47,518 bases of DNA from Turicibacter sp. (GTDB lineage: Bacteria; Bacillota_I; Bacilli_A; MOL361; Turicibacteraceae): positions 1 through 47,518 of the forward strand of contig WRAJ01000015.1 in assembly GCA_009780245.1 (NCBI GenBank), given 5' to 3'. Positions 7,328 through 15,918 of this stretch are shown one piece after another. The notes under the pieces are model-generated. The model was given only the letters and a program-made list of their open reading frames with translations. It was not told where the DNA came from and searched no databases. The translations under genes and the position numbers were made by a program. The number at the start of each line of letters is the position of its first letter. Position 1 is the first letter of the stretch.

Positions 7328-8803
7328 ATGGAGAATCAGGAGTTAATCCGCGATGTATTTGAAAGAACAAATGGTGAGGTTTATTTAGGCGTTGTTGGCG
7401 CGGTACGTACTGGTAAATCGACGTTTATTAAGAAGTTTATGGAGGCACTTGTGCTGCCAATGGTGGAAGACGAGGCGGTTAAAGCGCGCATGGTAGATGA
7501 GTTGCCACAAAGCGCAAACGGGAAGACCATCATGACAACAGAACCGAAATTCGTCCCAGCGCAAGCAGTGAATGTGACTGCCGGTGGCGATGTAACAGCT
7601 GCCATTCGCTTGATTGATTGTGTTGGTTATGTCATTGAGGGAGCCGTTGGGTACGAGTCAGAAGACGGACCACGCATGGTGAATACCCCTTGGTACGATG
7701 AGCCAATTCCATTCGTAGAAGCTGCTGCGATTGGCACACAAAAAGTGATTGAGGACCATTCTCACATCGGGATCGTGATGACAACAGACGGATCCATCGG
7801 TAACTTCAATCGCGAAGACTATTTAGAAGCGGAAGCGTTAGTGGTTGAGCAGCTAAAAATGATTAACAAACCGTTTATCGTCGTGTTAAATACGACACAC
7901 CCGCATTCTGAAGGTGTCGTGACGTTATGCGAAGAGCTGCAATTATCGTACGACGTACCAGTTATTCCAATGTCTGTTGATGCGATGACAACCTCAGACA
8001 TCAACCGCATTTTAAAAGAGGCGCTATACGAGTTCCCAGTTTCAGAACTCGATGTCAAGATTCCTTCTTGGATCGACGCGTTAGACCACGAAAACTGGTT
8101 AAAATCTCAGTTCGTGGATATTATGCACCAAAGCAGCACCGAGTTTTATAAACTGCGAGACATTAGCTTCCTAGCTGATGAATTGAAAGAGTTGGAAGTG
8201 GTGGAAGACTGCCACATCTCAGCATTAGACGCTGGTACAGGTTTAGCGGAGCTTGAGATTAGAGTGCCAGATGAACTATACGATCGCGTACTAGAAGAGC
8301 TGGTTGGCCCAATTGCTGATAAAGCAGATTTAATGAAAATCTTAGCGGAATACGCACGGATCAAAAAAGAATTCGATCCAATCGCAAGTGCGTTGCAAAT
8401 GGTGAAGCAAGTGGGATATGGCATTGCAACTCCTGCCATTGAGGACATGACTTTGCAAGAGCCAAGTGTCGTGAAGCAAGGCGCGCGATTCGGTGTCCGT
8501 TTAAACGCGATCGCACCGTCGATTCACATGATTCGCGTCGATGTGGAATCAACGTTTGAGCCGATTATTGGTAGCGAGCAGCAAAGTCAGGATCTCATCG
8601 ACTTTATTCTGAAAGATGCGGGCGAGGATCCGTTGGCGGTTTGGAACACGGAAATCTTCGGACGTTGCTTAAGCGACATCGTGAGAGACGGCATTTCGGC
8701 TAAGCTGTACTCAATGCCGGAGAGTGCACGCATGAAGCTACAGGAAACGTTAATTAAGATTGTCAATCAAGGAAACGGCGGATTAATTGCGATTATGCTT
8801 TAA
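7328..8803 (+). CDS. spoIVA: Stage IV sporulation protein A, spore coat basement ATPase
   Basis: 491 residues, versus 492 in Bacillus subtilis. SpoIVA hydrolyses ATP to polymerise into the platform on which the spore coat assembles around the forespore, anchored by the peptide SpoVM. The P-loop is GAVRTGKS at 24-31. DCVGY follows in the switch region, and the family segment GSIGNFNREDY, a typical SpoIVA feature, lies after it. The C-terminus ends NGGLIAIML, matching the conserved hydrophobic tail needed for membrane association in Bacillus. This gene alone strongly implies an endospore former. Its divergent neighbour is the 29-residue amphipathic peptide gene at 6914-7003. Confidence 0.97.
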   Translation: MENQELIRDVFERTNGEVYLGVVGAVRTGKSTFIKKFMEALVLPMVEDEAVKARMVDELPQSANGKTIMTTEPKFVPAQAVNVTAGGDVTAAIRLIDCVGYVIEGAVGYESEDGPRMVNTPWYDEPIPFVEAAAIGTQKVIEDHSHIGIVMTTDGSIGNFNREDYLEAEALVVEQLKMINKPFIVVLNTTHPHSEGVVTLCEELQLSYDVPVIPMSVDAMTTSDINRILKEALYEFPVSELDVKIPSWIDALDHENWLKSQFVDIMHQSSTEFYKLRDISFLADELKELEVVEDCHISALDAGTGLAELEIRVPDELYDRVLEELVGPIADKADLMKILAEYARIKKEFDPIASALQMVKQVGYGIATPAIEDMTLQEPSVVKQGARFGVRLNAIAPSIHMIRVDVESTFEPIIGSEQQSQDLIDFILKDAGEDPLAVWNTEIFGRCLSDIVRDGISAKLYSMPESARMKLQETLIKIVNQGNGGLIAIML

Positions 8804-8824
8804 TTTGCTGTTGATAAATCAGGG

Positions 8825-8859
8825 AAAACCGGCTAGAGCCTTGGGCTTTAGCCGGTTTT
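8825..8859. terminator. Strong terminator behind spoIVA, bidirectional
   Basis: AAAACCGGCTA (8825-8835) and TAGCCGGTTTT (8849-8859) form an 11-bp stem around a 13-base loop. Confidence 0.85.
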
Positions 8860-8921
8860 GTCGTAGAATCCATTATAGCAGAGGCCTCTATGACAAAAAG
8901 GAGCGCTGCAGCAATCTGTCG

Positions 8922-10835
8922 TTAAATGTCCAGTGCTACTGCGTAGCCGGTTGCTGTTGCATTTAAAACATGGCTGACTTCCTGTGCATCGCCGACTACT
9001 CGTACTGCCACCCCATCAAGCGCTAAGTCATTCACCGAGGTCGATCCCGTTGCTAATACGACCGTATCCGCCGGAATTTCCTTTAGTTCACCGGCTGTTT
9101 CCACAACGACCGCTCCCTCTTTGATTTCTTTCACCGTCGTATTCGTCATCATCACAACGTCGCGCCCTGCTAGTTCTTTGAGCAAATGCCACCTTGGTGC
9201 AAGCGGCTCTGTCGGTGCAATCGCAGGTCCCATCTCCACCAAGGTTACAGCACGTAAATGCACGCCTAAATGCGCTGCGGTTTCCGAGCCGACCTGTCCA
9301 CCACCAATCACAACCGCACTAGCCCCGACACCCACAGTGCCAGCTAATACGTTGGTGGCTTGGACCACATGCGGAAAGTCTACACCAGGAATTGGTAACG
9401 TAGCAGGCTTCGCACCCGTCGCCACAACCACTTCGTCATAGTCGCCAGCCTTAAGCGTATCAGCTGTGACTTCCGAATTGTATTGAATCGTCACACCCAG
9501 ACGTTCCAGCTCACCGACCTGCCAGTTGATAAAGGCCGAAATCTCCCCTTTACCCGGCGGTATCGCAGCGAGGTACAATTGCCCGCCGGCTTTCGCCGTT
9601 TTTTCAAAGACGGTCACTTGATGACCACGACGAGCGGCATAAATCGCGGCTTCCAAGCCGGCCGGCCCAGCACCAACAATCGCTACTTTCTTCGCCGTAT
9701 CAGCTGCTAAAACACCACCCTTATGTTCCTCGCCTAGCTCCGGATTTAGCACACATTTAATCGGGTTATCCGAGAATAAAATCCCGATACAACCGTGATT
9801 ACAAGCGATGCAATTTCGGATTTCACCGTAGCGATCCGCCGCCGCTTTGTTCGGCAATTCCGGATCGATCAGCGAGGCGCGCCCCATCGCAACAAAATCA
9901 GCCTTGCCGTCCTTCACCGCATTGTTCGCGACAAATGGCTCGTTAATGCGCCCGACTGTGATGACCGGGATATCTACACGACGACGAACCGCTGCCGCAA
10001 AGTCGGTGATCCAACCGTGTGGCACTTGATAAGGCGGCACGATGCGATCCGCTGAAACGTACGTCCCCGCTGAGACGTGCACCAAATCAATCCCCGCTTC
10101 TTCGAGCAGCGAGACGATCACTAGTGTGTCTTCGATTGTACGACCGCCTTCGATGAATTCATCCGCTGAAATACGGAAGCCAATCACAAAATCGTTACCA
10201 CACTTTTCTCTAATAGCTTTTACGATTTCTCTTGGGAATCGCGTTCGGTTCATCACGTTCCCGCCATACGCATCCACGCGCTTGTTCGCATACGGTGACA
10301 TAAAGCCAGCGACTAAATAGCCGTGTCCACCGTGAATTTCCACCCCATCAAAGCCGCATTCCTTCGCGCGATAAGCCGTATCGGCAAACTGTGACACAAT
10401 CTGCTCAATTTCAGGGATCAATAACTCCCGTGGAATGGCTGTACTAAACGGGCACCCGATTGCAGATGGTGCCACCGGTAACGCATCAGGACCAATCACC
10501 CCAGCGTTCGTTTGCCGTCCCGCGTGGTAAATCTGTGCTAAAATCGTCGCACCGTGCGCTTTGACACGCTTTGGTAGTTCTTTATGACCTGCGATTTGCT
10601 CATCGTTCCATAAACCAGCTACATTTTTAAAGCCACGCCCTAAGGGATCAACTGCATAGTCTTCCGTAATAATCAACCCCCATCCGCCACGCGCACGCGC
10701 TTCGTGATAAGCAATGAAACGCTCAGTAGCCGTCCCGTCCTCGTTACAATAATTCGTTACCATCGCTGGAACCGTGAACCTGTTTTTAACCTCTTTACCT
10801 TTCAAAGTAAAAGCACTAAACACTGAATCTAACAT
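8922..10835 (-). CDS. NADH:flavin oxidoreductase with FMN, 4Fe-4S and FAD domains (2-enoate / 2,4-dienoyl-CoA reductase type)
   Basis: 637 residues. The N-terminal ~340 residues form an Old-Yellow-Enzyme TIM barrel (GVEIHGGHGYL, then SPYANKRVDAYGG). An iron-sulfur motif C-x2-C-x3-C-x11-C follows at about 341-360 (CIACNHGC ... IKC). A Rossmann FAD/NAD(P) motif VAIVGAGPAG lies near 382, with a second nucleotide-binding motif VVIGGGQVGSE later. This is the architecture of FadH, enoate reductases and the bile-acid enzymes BaiCD/BaiH: electrons pass NAD(P)H-FAD-4Fe4S-FMN to an alpha,beta-unsaturated substrate. The substrate cannot be told from sequence. AAGGAG precedes the ATG. Transcribed divergently from an MFS transporter, which may import or export a related compound. 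Confidence 0.93.
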   Translation of the reverse strand: MLDSVFSAFTLKGKEVKNRFTVPAMVTNYCNEDGTATERFIAYHEARARGGWGLIITEDYAVDPLGRGFKNVAGLWNDEQIAGHKELPKRVKAHGATILAQIYHAGRQTNAGVIGPDALPVAPSAIGCPFSTAIPRELLIPEIEQIVSQFADTAYRAKECGFDGVEIHGGHGYLVAGFMSPYANKRVDAYGGNVMNRTRFPREIVKAIREKCGNDFVIGFRISADEFIEGGRTIEDTLVIVSLLEEAGIDLVHVSAGTYVSADRIVPPYQVPHGWITDFAAAVRRRVDIPVITVGRINEPFVANNAVKDGKADFVAMGRASLIDPELPNKAAADRYGEIRNCIACNHGCIGILFSDNPIKCVLNPELGEEHKGGVLAADTAKKVAIVGAGPAGLEAAIYAARRGHQVTVFEKTAKAGGQLYLAAIPPGKGEISAFINWQVGELERLGVTIQYNSEVTADTLKAGDYDEVVVATGAKPATLPIPGVDFPHVVQATNVLAGTVGVGASAVVIGGGQVGSETAAHLGVHLRAVTLVEMGPAIAPTEPLAPRWHLLKELAGRDVVMMTNTTVKEIKEGAVVVETAGELKEIPADTVVLATGSTSVNDLALDGVAVRVVGDAQEVSHVLNATATGYAVALDI

Positions 10836-10901
10836 GTTGCCAACTCCTTCATTTTTTTTGCCGTTCTCCTAATAAGAAAGCGTTTATCAACTGCTATGCT
10901 A

Positions 10902-10952
10902 ATTCTATCACAAAGGCATTTCTAGCACAACTAAAGTTGTAAACTTCTTTAG
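10902..10952 (-). promoter_or_regulatory. Promoter of the flavin oxidoreductase with upstream palindrome
   Basis: Minus strand TTGTGC (10925-10930), 17 bases, TAGAAT (10902-10907), the latter preceded by TGA as an extended -10. Abutting the -35 is a palindrome CTAAAG (10931-10936) / CTTTAG (10947-10952), placed as expected for an activator site. Confidence 0.5.
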
Positions 10953-11007
10953 ATTTTTTATCGCTATTTTTATATAGCAAACGCCATAAACTGCCTTGTT
11001 GGTAATA

Positions 11008-11028
11008 TTATTACTTGAATAGTAATAA
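11008..11028. promoter_or_regulatory. Inverted repeat between divergent genes, candidate operator
   Basis: TTATTACT-TGAAT-AGTAATAA: perfect 8-bp arms with a 5-base centre in the 303-base gap between the oxidoreductase and MFS genes. It lies about 55 bases upstream of a TATACT hexamer (11082-11087) that may serve the MFS gene. A second possible -10, TACAAT, is at 11094-11099. No regulator gene is adjacent. Confidence 0.5.
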
Positions 11029-11138
11029 CTTTCCACTTTCGAATTTTCCATACAATATGTAAAAAATTACTTCCATTTGGGTATACTATCAGGTACAATA
11101 GGCCATGTTAAGATTTTTTGAAAAGAGGATTGTTTAAA

Positions 11139-12356
11139 ATGAGTCGTACAGTAAAAGAAAATAGCACAGGACCATCCCGGAAAACTTCAGGGATCACTGG
11201 ACTATTAGTGGTTATCTTAATTAGTTATTTTGTCGTTGGTTTCCCTGACGGTGCCTTTACGGTTTCTTGGTTGGGAATATCAGATGAGATTCCGGGCATG
11301 ACAACGGCTCACACGGGCTTCATTCTTGTTGCTTATTCCGTGACTTACACGTTGGCAGGCATTATTTTAGCCAAGCTGACGAAGTGGATGAAATTGCAGA
11401 CGATCTATTTCTGGGGACTCGTCATCATGGGTGCCGGTTTTATCGGGCTTGCCTTATCTCCAAATTTCGCTCTCGTTGCAGCGTTCATCGCCGTTTACGG
11501 ATTCGGGACTGGGATCATGGCCTCGAGCATGAATTCCTACATGGCAAAACATTTTAATGCCGGCCAAAATAACTTGATGCATTGCTTCTGGGGAGCTGGT
11601 GCTGCCTTCAGTCCCATTATTATGGGACAGCTAATGGCCGTTCTAACTTGGCGCGCAGGTTACTTTGTTATCACGGGGATGTTGGCTGCCGTCGCGATTA
11701 TTTTACTCATCAGTATGTCAAAAAAAATATGGATCGAAGAAGACGTTGAAGCAGAAGCGCAAACGATTCAAGAAAATCCACGGCTTAAAACCAAATACTT
11801 AACCAAAAAATGGCACCAAGGTTTAGAAATCCTCACCTTCTTTTTCTTAGGTGGAACCGACTATACCCTAGTTTTCTTTACCGGCGCGGCACTCGTCGCA
11901 CGCGGTCACGAAACAAACGAAAGCGTCGCTATTTTCTCAGCGATTTACTACATCGCCATGACACTCGGACGCCTCTTCTTCGGCTGGGCAGCAAAGTGGC
12001 TTCGTGAACTCCCAATCGTCCGCATTGGAATTGTGATTGCCGTTCTAGGCATTGGTGTCCTATACTTTACAAGTAGCGTTATCGGCATGGCCATGACCGG
12101 CTTCGGCCTCGGCCCATTGCTCCCAACGTTAGTGAGCGACACGTCCAACCGATTTAGACCAAACATCTTATCGAAAATCGTGGGGTACGAATTAGCAGCC
12201 TTCGGTGCTGGTATCGCCGTGTTATTTTTTGCGACCAGCCAAATCATGCATTTCGTTTCTTACGAAGCACTCTTCCCACTAGGACTAGCGTTCGTGATCC
12301 TTGTCTTTGCTTGTAATGAAATTCTAGAACGCGCGGTTAAAAAAAATCGCCGCTAA
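11139..12356 (+). CDS. Major facilitator superfamily transporter (YbjJ/FucP-like)
   Basis: About 405 residues with roughly 12 transmembrane helices. After a polar N-terminus comes FPDGAFTVSWLG, then LHCFWGAG-like MHCFWGAGAAFSP and the NSYMAKHFNA segment, which resemble the YbjJ (Bsc6)/fucose-permease branch of the superfamily. A charged central loop (about 200-225) divides the two six-helix halves. Substrate unknown. Start: the ATG at 11139 follows AGAGGA by 9 bases; an in-frame TTG upstream contains that site and is rejected. The gene ends in its own terminator. The head-to-head arrangement with the flavoenzyme hints that both act on the same compound. Confidence 0.88.
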   Translation: MSRTVKENSTGPSRKTSGITGLLVVILISYFVVGFPDGAFTVSWLGISDEIPGMTTAHTGFILVAYSVTYTLAGIILAKLTKWMKLQTIYFWGLVIMGAGFIGLALSPNFALVAAFIAVYGFGTGIMASSMNSYMAKHFNAGQNNLMHCFWGAGAAFSPIIMGQLMAVLTWRAGYFVITGMLAAVAIILLISMSKKIWIEEDVEAEAQTIQENPRLKTKYLTKKWHQGLEILTFFFLGGTDYTLVFFTGAALVARGHETNESVAIFSAIYYIAMTLGRLFFGWAAKWLRELPIVRIGIVIAVLGIGVLYFTSSVIGMAMTGFGLGPLLPTLVSDTSNRFRPNILSKIVGYELAAFGAGIAVLFFATSQIMHFVSYEALFPLGLAFVILVFACNEILERAVKKNRR

Positions 12357-12368
12357 CACACAATTTTT

Positions 12369-12412
12369 AAAATGACCCTATGCCCTTATGCTGTGCGGTC
12401 ATTTTAATTTTT
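12369..12412 (+). terminator. Terminator of the MFS gene
   Basis: AAAATGACC (12369-12377) pairs with GGTCATTTT (12397-12405), followed by a T-rich stretch. Confidence 0.8.
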
Positions 12413-12440
12413 CTAATCGCTTTTTTTACCGCTCTTCATA

Positions 12441-12449
12441 TGTTATAAT
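12441..12449 (+). promoter_or_regulatory. Extended -10 promoter of the nuclease gene
   Basis: TGT-TATAAT, 46 bases before the start codon. Confidence 0.5.
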
Positions 12450-12494
12450 AGCATTTTGTTTTAATAAAACGATTAACAATGTAAGGAGCGTTTC

Positions 12495-13424
12495 ATGTCA
12501 AATAGAAATTCAAATTCAACTCAAAGACGTCCTTCTTCAAACGGAAGCGGCGCAAAAAAATTACTACTGCTTGGGGGAATGGCTCGTGCTAAGGGTCGCA
12601 ACAACAGAGGCTCAAACAATCAGAAAGCTAACTTTAGATTAGGCAAATTTTTACTGCTGATGTTAGTGGTGGTTGCTTTCATCTTCCTCGCACGAAACGA
12701 TTTCGACCTCGGACGAACCTTGGATGATATTAGAAGTTTTCAAATTTTTGACTTGTTTGAACAAGACGGGCGGGCAGACATTTTATTCGCTGACGAGTTC
12801 TACGATCGTGCTGAATACTTGGCGTTGCTTTACCCGGAAGGTCGGGAAGTCGTGTATTTAGAAGTCATGACGATTCAGGCAGACGATTGGGAATACGAGC
12901 GATTAGACATTGGGGGACACGATGAGTTAGGCAGAACGTTACCCATTATCGCCTTTTTATCGGAAGATAATTTAGGTATTTCTGAGGGGCGCAGTGCTCA
13001 AACGCATACACCCACCGGGTGGCAGCAAAACCAATTTGAAATCGATGAGAGCAACGTTTGGGTGAAAAATCGTGGGCATTTGATTGCGTATACGTTCACG
13101 TTTAATTTTAACGCGTACGGCGAATTTGTGTATGGCTATGCGGGTTCTGAAAACGACCCGGCAAACTTGTTTACACAAACCGCGCATTCGAATCAAAACG
13201 TTATGACGAGGTACGAGGGACAAATCCGCTCGATTCTAGCGGACGGCGGTGAGGTTGTATTTAAAGCCGCACCGATTTTCCGGGACGATGAGTTGATGGC
13301 GCGTGGGATTTGGTTGCAGGCTGTTTCATTGTGCGAGGATTTGATGTTCAGCGTCTTTATTTTTAATGAGCAACCCGGGGTGATCATTGATCATCAGACA
13401 GGTGAGAATTGGATTTATGAATAA
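12495..13424 (+). CDS. Membrane-anchored DNA/RNA non-specific endonuclease (EndA/DNA-entry nuclease family)
   Basis: 309 residues. A basic, Ser/Asn/Arg-rich N-terminus of about 50 residues precedes one hydrophobic helix (LLLMLVVVAFIFLA, about 52-66), so the enzyme probably sits outside the membrane, N-in. The beta-beta-alpha-metal nuclease core follows, with NRGHLIAY near 190 where the His is the general base, and the metal-site region HSNQNVMTRYE about 35 residues later. The usual DRGH motif reads NRGH here. Related enzymes degrade extracellular DNA or process DNA during uptake (EndA of Streptococcus). No competence genes are nearby. TAAGGAG precedes the ATG and a strong terminator follows. 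Confidence 0.88.
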   Translation: MSNRNSNSTQRRPSSNGSGAKKLLLLGGMARAKGRNNRGSNNQKANFRLGKFLLLMLVVVAFIFLARNDFDLGRTLDDIRSFQIFDLFEQDGRADILFADEFYDRAEYLALLYPEGREVVYLEVMTIQADDWEYERLDIGGHDELGRTLPIIAFLSEDNLGISEGRSAQTHTPTGWQQNQFEIDESNVWVKNRGHLIAYTFTFNFNAYGEFVYGYAGSENDPANLFTQTAHSNQNVMTRYEGQIRSILADGGEVVFKAAPIFRDDELMARGIWLQAVSLCEDLMFSVFIFNEQPGVIIDHQTGENWIYE

Positions 13425-13425
13425 T

Positions 13426-13463
13426 AAAAAACTTCTTAGCCAACCAATGCTAAGAAGTTTTTT
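13426..13463. terminator. Bidirectional terminator between convergent genes
   Basis: A 15-bp perfect stem (13426-13440 with 13449-13463; core ACTTCTTAGC/GCTAAGAAGT), 8-base loop, A-run and T-run at the ends. It serves the nuclease and the family 4 glucosidase. Confidence 0.92.
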
Positions 13464-13476
13464 GTTAAGAGTTATT

Positions 13477-14802
13477 TTATTTGTGGAACAATGGTAAATG
13501 AGCTTTGTGCGCTTCTAACATTTCATCAAGTAACACCTTAGCACCAGGTCCGCTAGTGACTAATGGGTTTAGTGTGAATGCTTGTAGGGCAGCATCGTAG
13601 CAACCTGTTGCAGCAGCTTCGATCGTTACTTCTTCCATTGCTTTCATTACTTGTAATAATCCGCGTTGTGCTGGTGGTAATTTACCAAAGTTAACTGGTG
13701 TTGCACCGTTAGCGCCGATATAAGCAGAAATTTCTACTGCACAATCGTATGGTAAGTCAGCCATTGCGCCGTTGTTGCGCGTACTTACTACCATCATTGT
13801 TCCTTTGTCGTTGTAAATCGAGTTGATGATTTCACACGCTGCATCTGAATAGTAAGCGCCTCCACGCTTAGATAACTGCTCAGGCTTGTGATCTAAGTTT
13901 GGATCTTTGTATAATTCGAATAATTCAGCCTCAACGCGCTTCACTTGCTCAGCACGCGTTCCAATGCCGTTGAATTCTTCTAATTGATGCTTTAACATCT
14001 CATCCGTTAAATAGTAATATCTGTGGTACCCACACGGTAACATCTTTAAGTTACGCACTTGCTCATGTAAGAACGGCATACCGTGAATGTTCGCTGGCTC
14101 TGTCTCGTTCTCAGACTTGTTGCCGTATAGCGCGTCAATGACTTCCATTGTTCTTTCTTTACCAGCGCTATCCCACACTCTGTGCCAATGCATGTGGTTT
14201 AATCCACCGAATTTGAACGTTAGCTCTTCTTCTGGCGTATTTAGTACGTGAGCTGCTGCTTTGTATTGTCCGATTGGCACGTTACATAATCCGATAATCT
14301 TCTCCCATCCACCGTTCTTAAGAACCGCTTCTGTTACCATCCCAGCTGGGTTAGTGAAGTTGATTAACCATGCATCTGGACATAATTCTTTCATGTCTTC
14401 AACGATGTCTAAGATTACTGGAATTGTTCTGAATGCTTTGAACATCCCACCAGCACCGTTAGTCTCTTGTCCTAGCATACCGTGAGAGTTAGGGATACGC
14501 TCATCTTTCACACGTGCATCAAGTAAACCAACACGGAACTGAGTCGTTACGAAATCAGCGTCTTTTAACGCTTCACGACGATCGATTGTTAAATGAACTT
14601 TCGTCGGCTTTCCAGCAGCTTCAAACATACGCTTAGCCATCGAACCAACGATTTCTAATTTCTCGCGTCCTTCTTCAATATCTACAAACCAGAACTCGCT
14701 GATTGGTAACGTATCAAATCTTTTAATGAATCCTTCTACTAATTCCGGCGTGTAACTAGAACCTCCACCGATTGTTACGATTTTTACTGGTTGTTTTGCC
14801 AT
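13477..14802 (-). CDS. licH: 6-phospho-beta-glucosidase, glycoside hydrolase family 4
   Basis: 441 residues, like LicH of Bacillus (442). It hydrolyses phosphorylated beta-glucosides delivered by the PTS through an NAD+- and Mn2+-dependent oxidation-elimination mechanism. The dinucleotide motif KIVTIGGGSSYTPELVEG is at the N-terminus. NFTNPAGMVTEA, the CNVPIG Cys and the GLNHMHW His are the family's substrate and metal ligands. Start: ATG at 14800-14802 behind GGAGTG; the frame extends 28 codons upstream without a site. Its promoter carries the same 26-bp promoter/operator as the PTS genes at 16.2-18.3 kb, so both units should be induced together. Confidence 0.94.
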   Translation of the reverse strand: MAKQPVKIVTIGGGSSYTPELVEGFIKRFDTLPISEFWFVDIEEGREKLEIVGSMAKRMFEAAGKPTKVHLTIDRREALKDADFVTTQFRVGLLDARVKDERIPNSHGMLGQETNGAGGMFKAFRTIPVILDIVEDMKELCPDAWLINFTNPAGMVTEAVLKNGGWEKIIGLCNVPIGQYKAAAHVLNTPEEELTFKFGGLNHMHWHRVWDSAGKERTMEVIDALYGNKSENETEPANIHGMPFLHEQVRNLKMLPCGYHRYYYLTDEMLKHQLEEFNGIGTRAEQVKRVEAELFELYKDPNLDHKPEQLSKRGGAYYSDAACEIINSIYNDKGTMMVVSTRNNGAMADLPYDCAVEISAYIGANGATPVNFGKLPPAQRGLLQVMKAMEEVTIEAAATGCYDAALQAFTLNPLVTSGPGAKVLLDEMLEAHKAHLPLFHK

Positions 14803-14864
14803 TATAAAATCACTCCATTTATTTTGCTGGGCACATAAAAACACCCGCGTTTTTAGTACAACAC

Positions 14865-14894
14865 TATTATAATTGTTCCAACACAATTTTTCAA
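14865..14894 (-). promoter_or_regulatory. Promoter with embedded operator, phospho-glucosidase gene
   Basis: Minus strand TTGAAA-N17-TATAAT (14889-14894 and 14866-14871). The spacer is filled by an inverted repeat, AATTGT ... ACAATT. The 26 bases 14865-14890 are identical to 18435-18460 upstream of the PTS operon. Confidence 0.8.
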
Positions 14895-14952
14895 GCTTTT
14901 GCAGCGATGTAACTTAGTTTCATTTGTGAATTGAGGGTAGTGTGTACGTAAA

Positions 14953-15876
14953 TCACACCTTCTGCTCCTCTTTCTCTTTGAAATCAAGTTCGTTTTTCAA
15001 CGCTAATATTTCATCCTCACTAAGACCTGTCATCAACTTAATTGTCTCCAGTGGAACATTATTTTCTAAACCTACTTTTGCCGCTGCTTCACGTCCTTCT
15101 TCACGTCCTTCTTCACGTCCTTCTTCACGTCCTTCTTCACGTCCTTGCGCCAAAGTCGCATCCAATGTATACTCCCAAGCCCATTGCGATTCCTCTCTAG
15201 CACGTGCCAATTCTTGTGCCTGATCATCCGAGCTCAACTCCATCAATTTCTCGCCAGCAACCTTCATCTCTTCTGATTCACTCATCAATCGTTCAACCTC
15301 CTCTGTCGTCCTTGCCTTAAACAGCGCTCCCCATTTATGACTTGATTCCGTTAGCTCCAGCGGGAGCTTAGTTAAGTCAATTATAAACAACTGTTGCGCC
15401 CTTGTAAAGATTTTTCTATTCTCTCGACGAAAAAGAATGTGCTCAGAAAATTCGTCCGAATCGTCAAACAACCTAAAATTAACCACCACAATTGAAATCG
15501 ACTCTTTCAAAGTCGTATAACCCTGACCACGCTTCAACTGCGACGCAAACTGACGCGCATTATACGACACCATGCGGTCGATGAACCCAGCATGATTTTG
15601 GACTTGAAGCTCTAAATTTATCCGATGACCAGCCGATGACGTCAGCCTGATATCCACCGTGAAATCCTTATCCGTTACATGCGCTTTAGTCAACGTTGAA
15701 TTTTTTATCTCAACCGTTGCTAAATCAACATCTGTCAAATGCGTGTTCGCTTTGATAAACTGTTTCAGTTGCTCCACATTACTTTTCCTCGTAAAGAACA
15801 ACTTCAATACCGCATCGTTTGTTAACGGCAACAGCTCCCTTTGGTCTTGATTTGTTACTACATTTTGATTCATCAT
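14953..15876 (-). CDS. Rpn-family PD-(D/E)XK nuclease / putative transposase
   Basis: 307 residues. The N-terminal LLPLTNDAVLKLFF, the region DIRLTS followed by NLELQVQ (the D...ExQ arrangement of a PD-(D/E)XK nuclease core), and MVSYNARQFASQL are typical of the Rpn/PDDEXK_2 family, whose E. coli members promote RecA-independent recombination. The C-terminus carries four and a half tandem REEG units, a charged helical repeat common in this family. ATG at 15876 follows GAGGTAG. The gene interrupts an otherwise coherent beta-glucoside locus, consistent with insertion. An 82-bp dispersed element lies just upstream. Confidence 0.85.
   Translation of the reverse strand: MMNQNVVTNQDQRELLPLTNDAVLKLFFTRKSNVEQLKQFIKANTHLTDVDLATVEIKNSTLTKAHVTDKDFTVDIRLTSSAGHRINLELQVQNHAGFIDRMVSYNARQFASQLKRGQGYTTLKESISIVVVNFRLFDDSDEFSEHILFRRENRKIFTRAQQLFIIDLTKLPLELTESSHKWGALFKARTTEEVERLMSESEEMKVAGEKLMELSSDDQAQELARAREESQWAWEYTLDATLAQGREEGREEGREEGREEGREAAAKVGLENNVPLETIKLMTGLSEDEILALKNELDFKEKEEQKV
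15087..15146. repeat. Five 12-bp tandem repeats inside the Rpn gene
   Basis: Five copies of CTTCACGTCCTT starting at 15087, 15099, 15111, 15123 and 15135, encoding the REEG repeat on the minus strand. Copy number could change by slippage without a frameshift. Confidence 0.95.
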
Positions 15877-15918
15877 TTTCTACCTCGCATTTCAAAATAG
15901 TAGGGGCCCAATTCCCTC

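Noticed and set aside
7153..7362. 69-codon frame upstream of spoIVA
   Set aside because: It starts at GTG without a ribosome site and overlaps the start of spoIVA in another frame.
8922..12356. Bile-acid 7-dehydroxylation (bai) locus
   Set aside because: The flavoenzyme has BaiCD/BaiH-like architecture, but no other bai genes are present and the enzyme family is broad.
14953..15876. Complete insertion sequence around the Rpn-family gene
   Set aside because: No terminal inverted repeats or target duplication were seen at its edges; the upstream 82-bp element has no matching partner downstream.
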